This document shows positions 35,508 through 44,216 of a stretch of DNA of 64,000 bases, piece after piece (positions within the stretch are counted from its first letter, which is position 1; each line of letters begins with the position of its first letter). A program made the translations under genes and the position numbers. Below the pieces are notes generated by a model. It ran no database searches. It was not told where the DNA came from and saw only the letters and a list, made by a program, of their open reading frames with translations. Origin of the DNA: Polynucleobacter tropicus (GTDB lineage: Bacteria; Pseudomonadota; Gammaproteobacteria; Burkholderiales; Burkholderiaceae); contig NZ_CP028942.1 in assembly GCF_013307225.1 (NCBI RefSeq), positions 310,001-374,000 on the forward strand. The letters run 5' to 3'.

Positions 35508-36791
35508 ATGAAAAGAGTGCGAGTAATTGGTTTGGCCTTTGGGTTGGGCATTGGTTTGTTGAGTGGCGTTAATGCATTGGCTGCCGATGCCTCAAAGGCG
35601 CCATTACCACTTAGTTCAGGATCGGGATTTAACCAAGAGGGATTGAAGAAGATAGATGCTTTCTTCGCAGATCAGATCGCCAATAACCAATTGCCAGGGG
35701 CAGTGTTGGCGGTAGCTAAAAATGGCAAGCTGGCAATTTTTAAGCCTTATGGTTATCTTGATAAAGCCAACAATAAAACAATGACCACGGATGCCGTGTT
35801 TAATTTGGCATCAATGACCAAGGTGATGGCATCGGTTGGTGCACTAACGTTTTATGAAGAAGGTAAGTTGCCACTGAACGCCCCAATATCCAATTGGTTA
35901 CCACAGTTTAAGGATATGAAAGTCGGCAAGGTGGATGCCGATGGCAATTTGACTACCGTGCCTGCAAAAAATCCCATCACCGTGCAGGATTTGATGCGCC
36001 ACACCAATGGCCTTACTTATGGTGGTCGTGGATCAACACCAGTGCATAAGCTCTATCCAGCGGGATCCGCTCCAGCAGCAATGCAATATAACGCTACAGA
36101 GTTTGTGGATAAATTAGCGAGCAATGCATTGTTATATGAGCCAGGTACAGCTTGGGATTATGGCTTTGGTATTGATGTGCTCGGCATTATTGAAGAAAAA
36201 ATTTCTGGCAAGTCTTTGGGTAGTGTGCTGCAAGAGCGCGTATGGAACAAAGTTGGCATGCCCAGCACGACATTTGATGTGGCAGAAAAAGATCGCGCAA
36301 GATTAGCTCAGCCATTGCCGGTTGATCCGATGACTGGTAAGTCACAAAAGGTCGACATTCTGACGCAAAAAGTGAAGTTTGATTGCGGTGGTTCATGCGC
36401 ATTTTCAACTGCAGGAGATTATGTGCGTTTTGGTCAGATGCTGCTTAATGGCGGAAGCTTAGATGGCAAGAGAGTGCTGGGGCCGCAAACAGTTGCATTC
36501 ATGACTGCAAACCATTTAAACAAGGATATTAAAAATAATGTCGGCTTAACTGAGCCTGGTCGAGTGGGTTATGGCTTTGGTTTGGGCGTGGCGGTGCGTA
36601 TGGAGCGCGGCCTCTCTGCTATTAATGGCAATGTTGGAGATTTCACCTGGAATGGCGCCAATGGAACTATTTTTTGGGTAGACCCTAAAGAGCAAATGGT
36701 GGTTGTAATGATGGCAGTAGCTCCGGGAGAAATTCGCAAGGTGCATCGAGAGAAGCTGAACGCATTAATTTATGGAGCATTAGATAAATAA
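35508..36791 (+). CDS. Secreted serine hydrolase, beta-lactamase family (class C/esterase VIII-like)
   Basis: 427 residues with a signal peptide (MKRVRVIGLAFGLGIGLL... cleavage near ALAAD). The nucleophile motif S-x-x-K is at residues 102-105 (NLASMTKVMAS), LMRHTNGLTYGG near 160 is conserved in this family, and the Tyr region is WDYGFGID near 213. Family members are penicillin-binding-protein-like esterases or beta-lactamases; the substrate is not predictable. GGGAG sits just before the ATG, and a strong terminator follows, so it is monocistronic. Confidence 0.88.
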   Translation: MKRVRVIGLAFGLGIGLLSGVNALAADASKAPLPLSSGSGFNQEGLKKIDAFFADQIANNQLPGAVLAVAKNGKLAIFKPYGYLDKANNKTMTTDAVFNLASMTKVMASVGALTFYEEGKLPLNAPISNWLPQFKDMKVGKVDADGNLTTVPAKNPITVQDLMRHTNGLTYGGRGSTPVHKLYPAGSAPAAMQYNATEFVDKLASNALLYEPGTAWDYGFGIDVLGIIEEKISGKSLGSVLQERVWNKVGMPSTTFDVAEKDRARLAQPLPVDPMTGKSQKVDILTQKVKFDCGGSCAFSTAGDYVRFGQMLLNGGSLDGKRVLGPQTVAFMTANHLNKDIKNNVGLTEPGRVGYGFGLGVAVRMERGLSAINGNVGDFTWNGANGTIFWVDPKEQMVVVMMAVAPGEIRKVHREKLNALIYGALDK

Positions 36792-36793
36792 TG

Positions 36794-36821
36794 AAAAAGC
36801 CCCGATGAGTCGGGGCTTTTT
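36794..36821. terminator. Strong bidirectional intrinsic terminator
   Basis: A 12-bp perfect stem: AAAAAGCCCCGA (36794-36805), loop TGAG, TCGGGGCTTTTT (36810-36821). It is placed between convergent genes and ends both transcripts. Confidence 0.92.
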
Positions 36822-36856
36822 GTTTGTATTGCTGCATTTCAGATTGCTGGCTAGCC

Positions 36857-37228
36857 TTACAGGCCATATTCGCGATAGTGCCTATATAAATTGGCAATTG
36901 ACGCAAATCCTAAGGTGACGATTAACACTGCAAACAGATAGTCAGTAGTGAGATAGTTAAAGACCTTCAGGTGTATGAGGATGGTTGCAGTAAGAAAGAT
37001 GCCGATTGATCCGAACGCTACGAGTTTAAAGTTTGGAATAAAGGCGCCTAAGGTAATTGCAATGAATACCAGATAGAGATCTGAAACCAATTGATCTGCA
37101 GTAACAAAGATCGAGTTTGTTAATTCGGGATTGGTAAATTTGCCCAAGATGGCAATCACCAAAATGCTGGCCAGGATAGAAAAGTTAAGCCTTGCCTCAA
37201 TCAGGATGGTTTTGAGTTGATTATTCAT
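36857..37228 (-). CDS. Small integral membrane protein, unknown function
   Basis: 123 residues with four predicted membrane helices (about 17-32, 44-60, 68-86, 97-115) and short polar ends. No family recognised. The gene lies 15 bases after the next upstream gene (37244-37468), and both are on the minus strand, so the two small membrane proteins are probably co-transcribed and end at the terminator at 36794. Confidence 0.65.
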   Translation of the reverse strand: MNNQLKTILIEARLNFSILASILVIAILGKFTNPELTNSIFVTADQLVSDLYLVFIAITLGAFIPNFKLVAFGSIGIFLTATILIHLKVFNYLTTDYLFAVLIVTLGFASIANLYRHYREYGL

Positions 37229-37243
37229 TATGGCAGTCGTAGA

Positions 37244-37468
37244 TTAGGCGCCGTTACCGTTAAAGACAAGGCTCATTCCGAGCCATAAGAGAATAAAGGC
37301 AGCCAAAACAGTCAAGCCAAGCTTCTTGAGGAAATATTCAAGACTATTCATGTAAGTTTCATCATCGCGACCAAACCATGCATCAAAGCGCTTCCATACC
37401 AGGCGACCAACCACAAGGGGTAGTAGCATCGCAACAATGCCTAAGATGACGGTAAGGGTGGTATTCAT
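37244..37468 (-). CDS. Small membrane protein, unknown function
   Basis: 74 residues: one N-terminal helix (about 4-23), a charged middle with WKRFDAWFGRDDE, and a second helix (about 48-68). Not recognised as a named family. Tandem with the membrane protein gene after it. The ATG is preceded by AGGAG (in the reverse complement, GGAAGCACTCCTCAT region), supporting translation. Confidence 0.6.
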   Translation of the reverse strand: MNTTLTVILGIVAMLLPLVVGRLVWKRFDAWFGRDDETYMNSLEYFLKKLGLTVLAAFILLWLGMSLVFNGNGA

Positions 37469-37668
37469 ATGAGGAGTGCTTCCTTGGTTTGCGGATCTGA
37501 AAAGCTAAAGAATACCCTTTTTGTCTTACGCCCCTCTTGGACTCTCTTGTTTGCATACACGAGGCTTTGGATTTAGGTTTTTGTGGGCGTTTGTTGATAC
37601 AGTAGAGGCTCTTGTCATTTTGTAGTCTTTATTAAACTAAAAAGCAAAAAACTAGAAAGCGAAAAAAT

Positions 37669-38247
37669 ATGACCGAATTAAATGCGGCACAAATAAACGA
37701 GATTCGCAGCAATGTCATGGGTGCCGCGGCCAAGGTTCCTGGAGCGCTCATTGGTCTTGGTGTTTTATTCATCATTTTGGGTATGATTGGCGTTGCTGGT
37801 CAGGTGATTTTCTCTCTGGTAACCGTTAACATTTTGGGTATCTTCTTGTTTGCGGGCGGCTTATTGCAAGCAATACATGCATTTAAATCTGCTGGATGGA
37901 AGAGCGTTAGCGTTCAGCTGATTTTTGCTATTTTGTATATCGCAGCTGCAATTTATGTATGGGCATTTCCGATTCCAGCGCTAGAAGCAATCACTTTATG
38001 GCTTGCGGCAATTTTCTTTGTGACTGGATTTTTGCGTTTAGTTTCTGCGTTTCAGCATCGCCATTTTGCTGAATGGTTCTGGCTTGCATTGTCTGCAGCC
38101 ATTTCTATCTTGATGGGTGTTCTGATTATGAGCAGCTTCCCATCATCGAGCTTATGGTTGCCCGGCCTCTTGATCGCAATCGAGTTGTTATTGCAGGGTT
38201 GGTCCTTGTTGTTCCTGGGCTTTGCGGCACGCTCGCTGACCAAATGA
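37669..38247 (+). CDS. HdeD family (DUF308) membrane protein
   Basis: 192 residues with six membrane helices arranged as three repeats of two, as in HdeD. The soluble N-terminus is about 20 residues. HdeD helps acid resistance in E. coli at high cell density, but most homologues are uncharacterised, so only membership is claimed. Stand-alone gene with a 200-base upstream region. Confidence 0.82.
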   Translation: MTELNAAQINEIRSNVMGAAAKVPGALIGLGVLFIILGMIGVAGQVIFSLVTVNILGIFLFAGGLLQAIHAFKSAGWKSVSVQLIFAILYIAAAIYVWAFPIPALEAITLWLAAIFFVTGFLRLVSAFQHRHFAEWFWLALSAAISILMGVLIMSSFPSSSLWLPGLLIAIELLLQGWSLLFLGFAARSLTK

Positions 38248-38293
38248 TCGCGTAAGCAACTACGAACATACTGACAAATAAAGAGCAGCAGCT

Positions 38294-38347
38294 ATGGCAA
38301 TGAAGAAGACCGATTTATATAAGAACTTAGCTCTGCTGACTGCTTAA
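38294..38347 (+). other. 17-codon ORF, same frame as the next small ORF
   Basis: ATG at 38294 encodes MAMKKTDLYKNLALLTA, then TAA at 38345. The next ORF begins one codon later in the same frame. The opening KKTDLYKN looks like the start of a small basic protein family I remember from Burkholderiales. This could be the N-terminal part of a gene broken by a nonsense codon, or a leader. Confidence 0.35.
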
Positions 38348-38350
38348 CGT

Positions 38351-38479
38351 ATGAAAAATGCCGCCAAGACGCCAAAGCCAGGAATGGCTGAGGCTCATGC
38401 AAAGACAAGGAAAGAGCTGGCAGAGGCAAACCCACTTCTAGCATCTTTAATGGGCAAAGATAAATCTAAGTCTAAGTAG
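38351..38479 (+). CDS. Small basic hypothetical protein, 42 residues
   Basis: MKNAAKTPKPGMAEA at the start and a Lys/Ser-rich end (GKDKSKSK). Its TAG shares its last base with the GTG of the acyltransferase gene, so translation of the two is probably coupled. It is in frame with the 17-codon ORF before it, separated by TAA and one codon, so together they may be a single interrupted gene of about 60 codons. No function can be given. Confidence 0.4.
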   Translation: MKNAAKTPKPGMAEAHAKTRKELAEANPLLASLMGKDKSKSK

Positions 38480-39543
38480 TGCAGTCAAAAAACCATTTTC
38501 TTCTCGTCGATTTCTTAAAGACCTTCGCAGCTTTAACAATCATTCTTCATCATTTTTCCAGTTATGGACAAATTGCTGAGGATGCGAGGTCGGCGCTCCC
38601 GGGTCTGATGAATTGGTTGTTTGAGTATGGTCGCTATGCTGTACAGATATTTTTGGTGATGGGTGGTTATCTAGCCGCCCAATCACTTACCCGTGCTAAT
38701 GATTTAAAAAATTCTCGAACTGTTCTTAAGACGATTTTCAATCGCTACCTGCGTTTATTTGCCCCTTATGTTGTTGCGCTGATTATCACTATTGCTTGTG
38801 CTTGGGCGGCGCGCTTTTGGGTCCACGATGAGTTCGTTGGTGAATCAGAAACTTTAGGTCAATTCTTGGCACATTTGTTTTTCTTGCAGGGTATCTTGGG
38901 CTTGGATTCTATTTCTGCAGGGGTTTGGTATGTAGCGATTGATTGGCAGCTCTATGCCATTTTGGCAATCATGCTTTCGATGTTTCCGGGGTATCGCTCG
39001 CTGATGTGGATTCTGACGGTGATGTGTGTTACCTCATTATTATTTTTTAACCGCTCTGGAGAGTATGAAAACTACTTTATTTACTTTATCGGCGCTTATG
39101 GCTTAGGAGTATTGGCTCAGCTTTGCAAAAGCTATCCCGATCCAACGGTGAATCGTGTTGCCAGAATTCTTTTTGTCTTGATTGGATTGGCAATTCTGGC
39201 CTCAAGTTTGCATCAAGTATGGATAAGAAATATCTTGGCCTATGTGGTTGCCATTGGGTTGATCCTGTGGGGTGACTGGGCCTATAAAGACCAAAAGCAC
39301 GCTAGACCGCATCGTCTTGTAAATGCAATTTTGTGGGGTAGTAGACGATCGTATTGCGCTTTTCTGATTCACTTCTCATTAGTTTTGCTCGCCAATACTC
39401 TATATATTGCTTGGGGTATTAATCAACAGCACGACGGTGCAGTAGCAATCGCTTTAATGTGTGCTGCAATCGTAGCAAGTTGGATGGCGGCAACTTTGCT
39501 CTATCGCCGGGTCGAGGTGCCATCCCGCAACTTAAAACTTTAG
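38479..39543 (+). CDS. Acyltransferase 3 family membrane protein
   Basis: 354 residues, GTG start overlapping the preceding TAG by one base. About ten membrane helices with the family His in LTIILHHFSSYGQ near residue 21, and QIFLVMGGYLAAQSL near 55. Unlike the protein at 33279 it has no SGNH domain. Such enzymes O-acylate glycans or lipids at the inner membrane. Its stop overlaps the darP stop on the other strand (shared TTAG at 39540-39543). Confidence 0.82.
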   Translation: MQSKNHFLLVDFLKTFAALTIILHHFSSYGQIAEDARSALPGLMNWLFEYGRYAVQIFLVMGGYLAAQSLTRANDLKNSRTVLKTIFNRYLRLFAPYVVALIITIACAWAARFWVHDEFVGESETLGQFLAHLFFLQGILGLDSISAGVWYVAIDWQLYAILAIMLSMFPGYRSLMWILTVMCVTSLLFFNRSGEYENYFIYFIGAYGLGVLAQLCKSYPDPTVNRVARILFVLIGLAILASSLHQVWIRNILAYVVAIGLILWGDWAYKDQKHARPHRLVNAILWGSRRSYCAFLIHFSLVLLANTLYIAWGINQQHDGAVAIALMCAAIVASWMAATLLYRRVEVPSRNLKL

Positions 39544-40067
39544 AGCCCCATTTCCTTTAAAACGCGAAAGATCTCCCGGTAGGCCTTTGGCGGTTTGTTT
39601 TGCTCTTTCTCTTTACGGGCATTGCGAATCAGTGTGCGCATATTCTGAATATCCATGTCTGGATATTGCTCGATCATTTTGGTGAATGCTTCATCGTTAG
39701 CAATTAGACGATCGCGATAGCTTTCCAGAAAATGCAGTTTCGCTGTTTCTGCTTTGCTCACCCCTTGAATTGCATCAAGACGTTTCTGAATTGCATCGAG
39801 CTCCTCATCATCTAAAGCACGCATAAGCTTGCCTAGATATTGTTTATGCCGGCGAATGGCTTCAAAACTTTTAATTCTGTTGGTTTCCGCTACAGCGTTT
39901 TTGATGGTTTCATCCAAAGGAATGGTTTTTAGTGCATCGCTGCTCAAAGCAGCTAGAACCTCAGCCAATTTCTGACGTTCCGTCATTTGGCGCTTCAATT
40001 CAGACTTGCTTGGTCCTTCATCGGCTTCATCAAGTTTGGGGGTGCGATTCTTCTCGTTTAAATGCAT
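39540..40067 (-). CDS. darP: Ribosome-associated protein DarP (YjgA, DUF615)
   Basis: 175 residues, highly charged and helical. SKSELKRQMTERQKLAEVL near residue 20, LDETIKNAVAETNRIKSFEAIRRHKQYLGKLMR (about 50-85) and the C-terminal YREIFRVLKEM match the family. It binds late 50S ribosomal precursors and helps peptidyl-transferase centre maturation in E. coli. The coupling with an acyltransferase gene is only positional. Confidence 0.93.
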   Translation of the reverse strand: MHLNEKNRTPKLDEADEGPSKSELKRQMTERQKLAEVLAALSSDALKTIPLDETIKNAVAETNRIKSFEAIRRHKQYLGKLMRALDDEELDAIQKRLDAIQGVSKAETAKLHFLESYRDRLIANDEAFTKMIEQYPDMDIQNMRTLIRNARKEKEQNKPPKAYREIFRVLKEMGL

Positions 40068-40198
40068 GCCTCTATTTTAGACGGGTATTCGGATAGGTCG
40101 CGGACTTATCCTGTTGATTTGTATATAGACCCAAACGAAGTGTTTGGTAAATAATAGAGTGATTAATAAAGCAATACATATCGATCAATCTTGAGACT

Positions 40199-41818
40199 AT
40201 GACTCAAACAAGTAATTACGACTACATCATCATTGGGGCAGGTAGTGCCGGCTGCATGCTAGCCAAGCGCCTGACTGAAAACCCAAACAAGAAGGTGTTA
40301 CTCATTGAGGCGGGAAAGAGTGATAACTACATATGGATTCATATTCCGGTTGGTTATCTATATTGCATTGATAACCCGAGAGCAGACTGGCGCTTTAAGA
40401 CAGTTGCCGAAAAGGGTCTAAATGGCCGTTCATTGCTTTACCCTCGTGGTCGTGTGCTCGGTGGTTGCTCATCAATTAATGGCATGATTTATATGCGTGG
40501 CCAAGTGGGCGACTATGAATCTTGGGTGCAGGCGACTGGTGATGATGCATGGTCTTGGAAGAATGCGCTCAAGCGCTACAAATCTTTTGAGGATTATCAC
40601 AGCGTCGCAAATCAATGGCATAGCAAGGGTGGCGAGTGGACTGTTTCCAAGCAGCGTCTGCGTTGGCCGATCATGGATCGCTTTAAAGATGCGGCCGTAG
40701 AAGCAGGTATTCCCGCATCAGATGACTTTAACCGTGGTGATAACTTCGGCGTGGGTTACTTTGATGTGAGTCAGCGTAAGGGTTGGCGCCTCAATACATC
40801 AAAGGCATTCTTAAAAGACGCCATGAAGCGCAATAATTTAACAGTGGTTACTGAAGCAGTGGTGACCAAGCTCAAGATTGATCCCAATTCTAAAAATTGT
40901 TACGGAGTTGAGTATCGAAAGAATGGTGCTATATGCGAATCAATCATCACCCAAAATGGTGAAGTGATATTAAGTGCTGGTGCGATTGGTAGTGTGCAGA
41001 TTTTGGAGCGATCAGGCATTGGGGCCGCGGCTCATCTGAATAAGTTGGGTATTCCGGTGGTTGCGGATCTACCTGGAGTTGGCGAAAACCTCCAGGATCA
41101 TTTGCAATTGCGTATAGTTTACAAAGTCAATGGCATTAAGACACTAAACACCAAAGCCAATTCTCTTTTTGGAAAACTGATGATTGGTTTGGAGTATCTT
41201 CTCAAGCGCTCAGGCCCCATGTCGATGGCCCCTTCACAGTTAGGTGCTTTTGCGTATAGCTCACCAGAGCAAAAGAGCGCCAATGTGGAATACCATGTGC
41301 AGCCTTTATCACTTGAGCGTTTTGGTGAAGATCTGCATTCGTTTAACGCGTTTACAGCAAGCGTGTGTAATTTGCGACCAACATCGCGCGGCAGCGTGCA
41401 TATTGCATCGACTGATCCTGAAGTCCCACCCAACATCAACCCAAATTATTTATCGACAGATGAAGACCGCAAAGTTGCGGCAGAGTCTTTGCGCTTAACA
41501 CGCAATATTGTTCGTCAACCTGCACTTGCGCCCTATAGTCCCGAAGAGTACAAGCCAGGAATGCAATATCAATCTGATGATGACTTGGTGAAGGCGGCCG
41601 GTGATATTGGCACAACGATTTTTCATCCAGTGGGCACCTGCAAAATGGGGCGCGCTGATGATCCTATGGCAGTGCTAGATTCTGAGTTGAGGGTGAGGGG
41701 CGTTGCTCATCTGCGCGTAGTGGATGCATCTGCTATGCCAGTCATTACCTCTGGCAATACGGCAGCCCCAACCATGATGATTGCGGAGCGCGCCGCAGAA
41801 TTGCTGACGCGTGAATAG
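40199..41818 (+). CDS. GMC family FAD-dependent alcohol/choline-type dehydrogenase
   Basis: 539 residues. FAD loop YIIIGAGSAGCMLAKRL at residue 9, GRVLGGCSSINGMIYMRG near 85 (GMC signature 1), GAIGSVQILERSGIG near 262 (signature 2) and the active-site His region FHPVGTCKMG near 478. It oxidises a primary alcohol; choline, aromatic alcohols or polyethylene-glycol-like compounds are all possible. The following exporter gene overlaps it by eight bases. Confidence 0.9.
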   Translation: MTQTSNYDYIIIGAGSAGCMLAKRLTENPNKKVLLIEAGKSDNYIWIHIPVGYLYCIDNPRADWRFKTVAEKGLNGRSLLYPRGRVLGGCSSINGMIYMRGQVGDYESWVQATGDDAWSWKNALKRYKSFEDYHSVANQWHSKGGEWTVSKQRLRWPIMDRFKDAAVEAGIPASDDFNRGDNFGVGYFDVSQRKGWRLNTSKAFLKDAMKRNNLTVVTEAVVTKLKIDPNSKNCYGVEYRKNGAICESIITQNGEVILSAGAIGSVQILERSGIGAAAHLNKLGIPVVADLPGVGENLQDHLQLRIVYKVNGIKTLNTKANSLFGKLMIGLEYLLKRSGPMSMAPSQLGAFAYSSPEQKSANVEYHVQPLSLERFGEDLHSFNAFTASVCNLRPTSRGSVHIASTDPEVPPNINPNYLSTDEDRKVAAESLRLTRNIVRQPALAPYSPEEYKPGMQYQSDDDLVKAAGDIGTTIFHPVGTCKMGRADDPMAVLDSELRVRGVAHLRVVDASAMPVITSGNTAAPTMMIAERAAELLTRE

Positions 41819-42737
41819 TCCCTCTTCAAAATTCCAGCAAGTGCAAAAGCATTATCAATTGCCACTGAGTCACTTGCTGCTGGCTTTGGCCATTGTTGCG
41901 GTATGGGGAACCAACTTTGTAGTAATTAAGATTTCATTGGCAAGTTTTCCACCATTTGTATTTGCAGCGCTGCGTTACATCTTCGCATTCTTGCCAGCAG
42001 CTTTCTTGTTACCAAGGCCAAAGATCTCTTGGGTAAATCTGTGTGTTTATGGTGTCGCAGTTGGGGTAGGTCAATTCGGTATTTTGTATTTCGCAATTGA
42101 CGGCAATATTTCTCCAGGTCTAGCTTCTTTGGTGATCCAGACGCAGGTCTTTTTTACGATTGGCTTTGCCATGCTCTTTGCTAAAGAGCGGCTAAAGTTG
42201 TATCAGACGATTGCGGTGGCAGTAGCCATAACTGGGCTTAGCATTATTGCGGCGCACACGGATGCCACTACAACTGCCTTAGGTTTGGCTTTGGTTGTCT
42301 TTTCAGGATTTTCTTGGGGTGTTGCTAATACCGCCAGTCGCCGAGCAGGTGCAATCAATATGCTTGCCTATGTAGTTTGGGCCAGTCTCTATGCAATTCC
42401 TCCGCTAGTGTTTATGGCAGTAATCTTTGAAGGCGGTTGGGCTGTTATTGGCCAATCTTTTATTAATGCACCAATAGGCGCCTGGTTGGGTGTCTTATGG
42501 CAATCTTGGGGCAATACTTTATTTGGCTATGGCGCTTGGGCATGGCTTTTATCAAAGCATCCTGCAGCAGTTGTTGCTCCAGCCCCTCTATTGGTACCCA
42601 TCTTTGGGATGGGGGCATCTGCTTATTTCTTGGGCGAGCCACTCCCCCCATGGAAGATCGAGGCTGCAGGGTTAGTAATCACTGGCTTAATGGTGAATTT
42701 GTTTTGGCCAAATATTCGCAATAGATTGGCAAAATAA
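41811..42737 (+). CDS. eamA: EamA-type DMT superfamily transporter
   Basis: 308 residues, GTG start within the end of the GMC gene. Ten membrane helices in two EamA repeats. VWGTNFVVIKISLASFPPF near residue 30, PGLASLVIQTQVFFTIGFA near 100 and a tail with LVPIFGMGASAYFLGEPL closely follow the E. coli EamA pattern, an exporter of O-acetylserine and cysteine. The specificity is inferred, and DMT exporters vary widely. Confidence 0.8.
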   Translation: MNSPSSKFQQVQKHYQLPLSHLLLALAIVAVWGTNFVVIKISLASFPPFVFAALRYIFAFLPAAFLLPRPKISWVNLCVYGVAVGVGQFGILYFAIDGNISPGLASLVIQTQVFFTIGFAMLFAKERLKLYQTIAVAVAITGLSIIAAHTDATTTALGLALVVFSGFSWGVANTASRRAGAINMLAYVVWASLYAIPPLVFMAVIFEGGWAVIGQSFINAPIGAWLGVLWQSWGNTLFGYGAWAWLLSKHPAAVVAPAPLLVPIFGMGASAYFLGEPLPPWKIEAAGLVITGLMVNLFWPNIRNRLAK

Positions 42738-42890
42738 AGTCCTCTATAAGACTGAAAAAATAGCTAATGTAAAACCCTAATACAAAGCCCTTTTTTTGCT
42801 ATTGCAATAACAGTAAGATAATTCTTCGTTATATGTAGTGCCTATAAAAAAGTTTTATTTCAATAGTATTTTTTTAGTCATGGAGACTTT

Positions 42891-44075
42891 ATGAAGATTC
42901 GTCATCACATTTTTGCAGTTGCTGCTTCTGCAATTCTTGCAACCGGCGCATATGCTGCCGATATTAAGTTAGGTGTATCAGGTCCATTTACTGGTGGTTC
43001 ATCTTCAATGGGCGTGAGCATGCGTGATGGCGTGCGACTTGCTGCAAAAGAAATTAATGCTGCTGGCGGTATTAATGGCAATAAAATTGTGTTGATCGAG
43101 CGCGATGATGAAGCGAAAAACGAGCGTGGCGTACAAATTGCACAAGAATTGATTAACAACGAGAAGGTTGTTGCTACTCTTGGTTACATCAATACTGGCG
43201 TGGCTTTGGCTTCACAGCGTTTTTATCAAGATGCCAAGATTCCAGTAATGAATAACGTTGCTACCGGATCTATTATTACTAAGCAATTCCCAAATGCAGC
43301 CGAGAACTATGTTTTCCGTAATGCCGCTGCTGACAATATCCAGGCGCCAATGGTTGCTAAGGAAGCGGTAGAAAAGCGTGGCTTGAAGAAAGTGGCGATT
43401 TTGGCTGACTCAACCAACTATGGTCAGTTGGGTCGTGAAGACTTAGAAAAAGCCTTGAAGACATATGGTGTAACACCTGTTGCTGTTGAGAAATTCAACA
43501 TTGGTGACGTTGATATGACTTCTCAGTTACTGAAGGCTAAGAATGCTGGCGCTGAAGTAATTTTGACTTACGCAATTGGACCAGAGTTAGCGCAAATTGC
43601 TAACGGTATGGCTAAGTTGGGTTGGAAAAAGCCAATGATCGGTAGCTGGACTTTATCTATGGCTAGCTTTATCGATACTGCTGGTAAGAATGGTGACGGT
43701 GCAACCATGCCGCAAACTTACATCCAGTCTCCATCAACAACTGCCAAGCGTAAGGCATTCCAAGAGGCCTACTTGAAAGAGTTCAAGCCAAAGAACAACA
43801 ATATCGCTTCTCCAGTGTCTGCTGCTCAAGGTTACGACTCTGTTTACCTCTTGGCAGCAGCAATTAAGCAAGCTAACAGCACTGAGGGACCAAAGATTTT
43901 GGCAGCTTTGCAAGATCTCAAGACCCCAGTTGATGGCGTTGTTATTACTTATAACAAGCCATTCTCTGCAACTGACCATGAGGCTATCAAGGCTAAAGAT
44001 GTTGTTATGGGCGTAGTTGAAAACGGCCGTGTTGAGTTCTTGAATGCTGAGGACGCAAAGCCAAAGAAAAAGTAA
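42891..44075 (+). CDS. Periplasmic binding protein of branched-chain amino-acid-type ABC importer
   Basis: 394 residues with a signal peptide (cleavage after GAYA, about residue 22). IKLGVSGPFTGGSSSMGVSMRDGVRLA after it and NEKVVATLGYINTGVALA near 87 are typical of the LivJ/LivK fold (Peripla_BP_6). The ligand is a branched-chain amino acid, an amide or an aromatic acid. GGAG lies upstream of the ATG. It is followed by a terminator, then by the permease genes, which suggests higher expression than the rest. Confidence 0.88.
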   Translation: MKIRHHIFAVAASAILATGAYAADIKLGVSGPFTGGSSSMGVSMRDGVRLAAKEINAAGGINGNKIVLIERDDEAKNERGVQIAQELINNEKVVATLGYINTGVALASQRFYQDAKIPVMNNVATGSIITKQFPNAAENYVFRNAAADNIQAPMVAKEAVEKRGLKKVAILADSTNYGQLGREDLEKALKTYGVTPVAVEKFNIGDVDMTSQLLKAKNAGAEVILTYAIGPELAQIANGMAKLGWKKPMIGSWTLSMASFIDTAGKNGDGATMPQTYIQSPSTTAKRKAFQEAYLKEFKPKNNNIASPVSAAQGYDSVYLLAAAIKQANSTEGPKILAALQDLKTPVDGVVITYNKPFSATDHEAIKAKDVVMGVVENGRVEFLNAEDAKPKKK

Positions 44076-44133
44076 TTTAATTACTTCCGCAGTAGCATCT
44101 TTGTTTCTTCTGCACTGCAACATTTGTACTGAC

Positions 44134-44160
44134 AAAGCGCCGCCCAAAAAGCGGCGTTTT
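44134..44160 (+). terminator. Terminator between binding protein and livH
   Basis: CGCCGC (44138-44143) pairs with GCGGCG (44151-44156), followed by TTTT. It may let only part of the transcripts continue into the permease genes. Confidence 0.75.
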
Positions 44161-44216
44161 GCTTACAATGACGGATTCTTTAATAAAAAGTATTAAAAAA
44201 TAATTAGGCCAATTTT

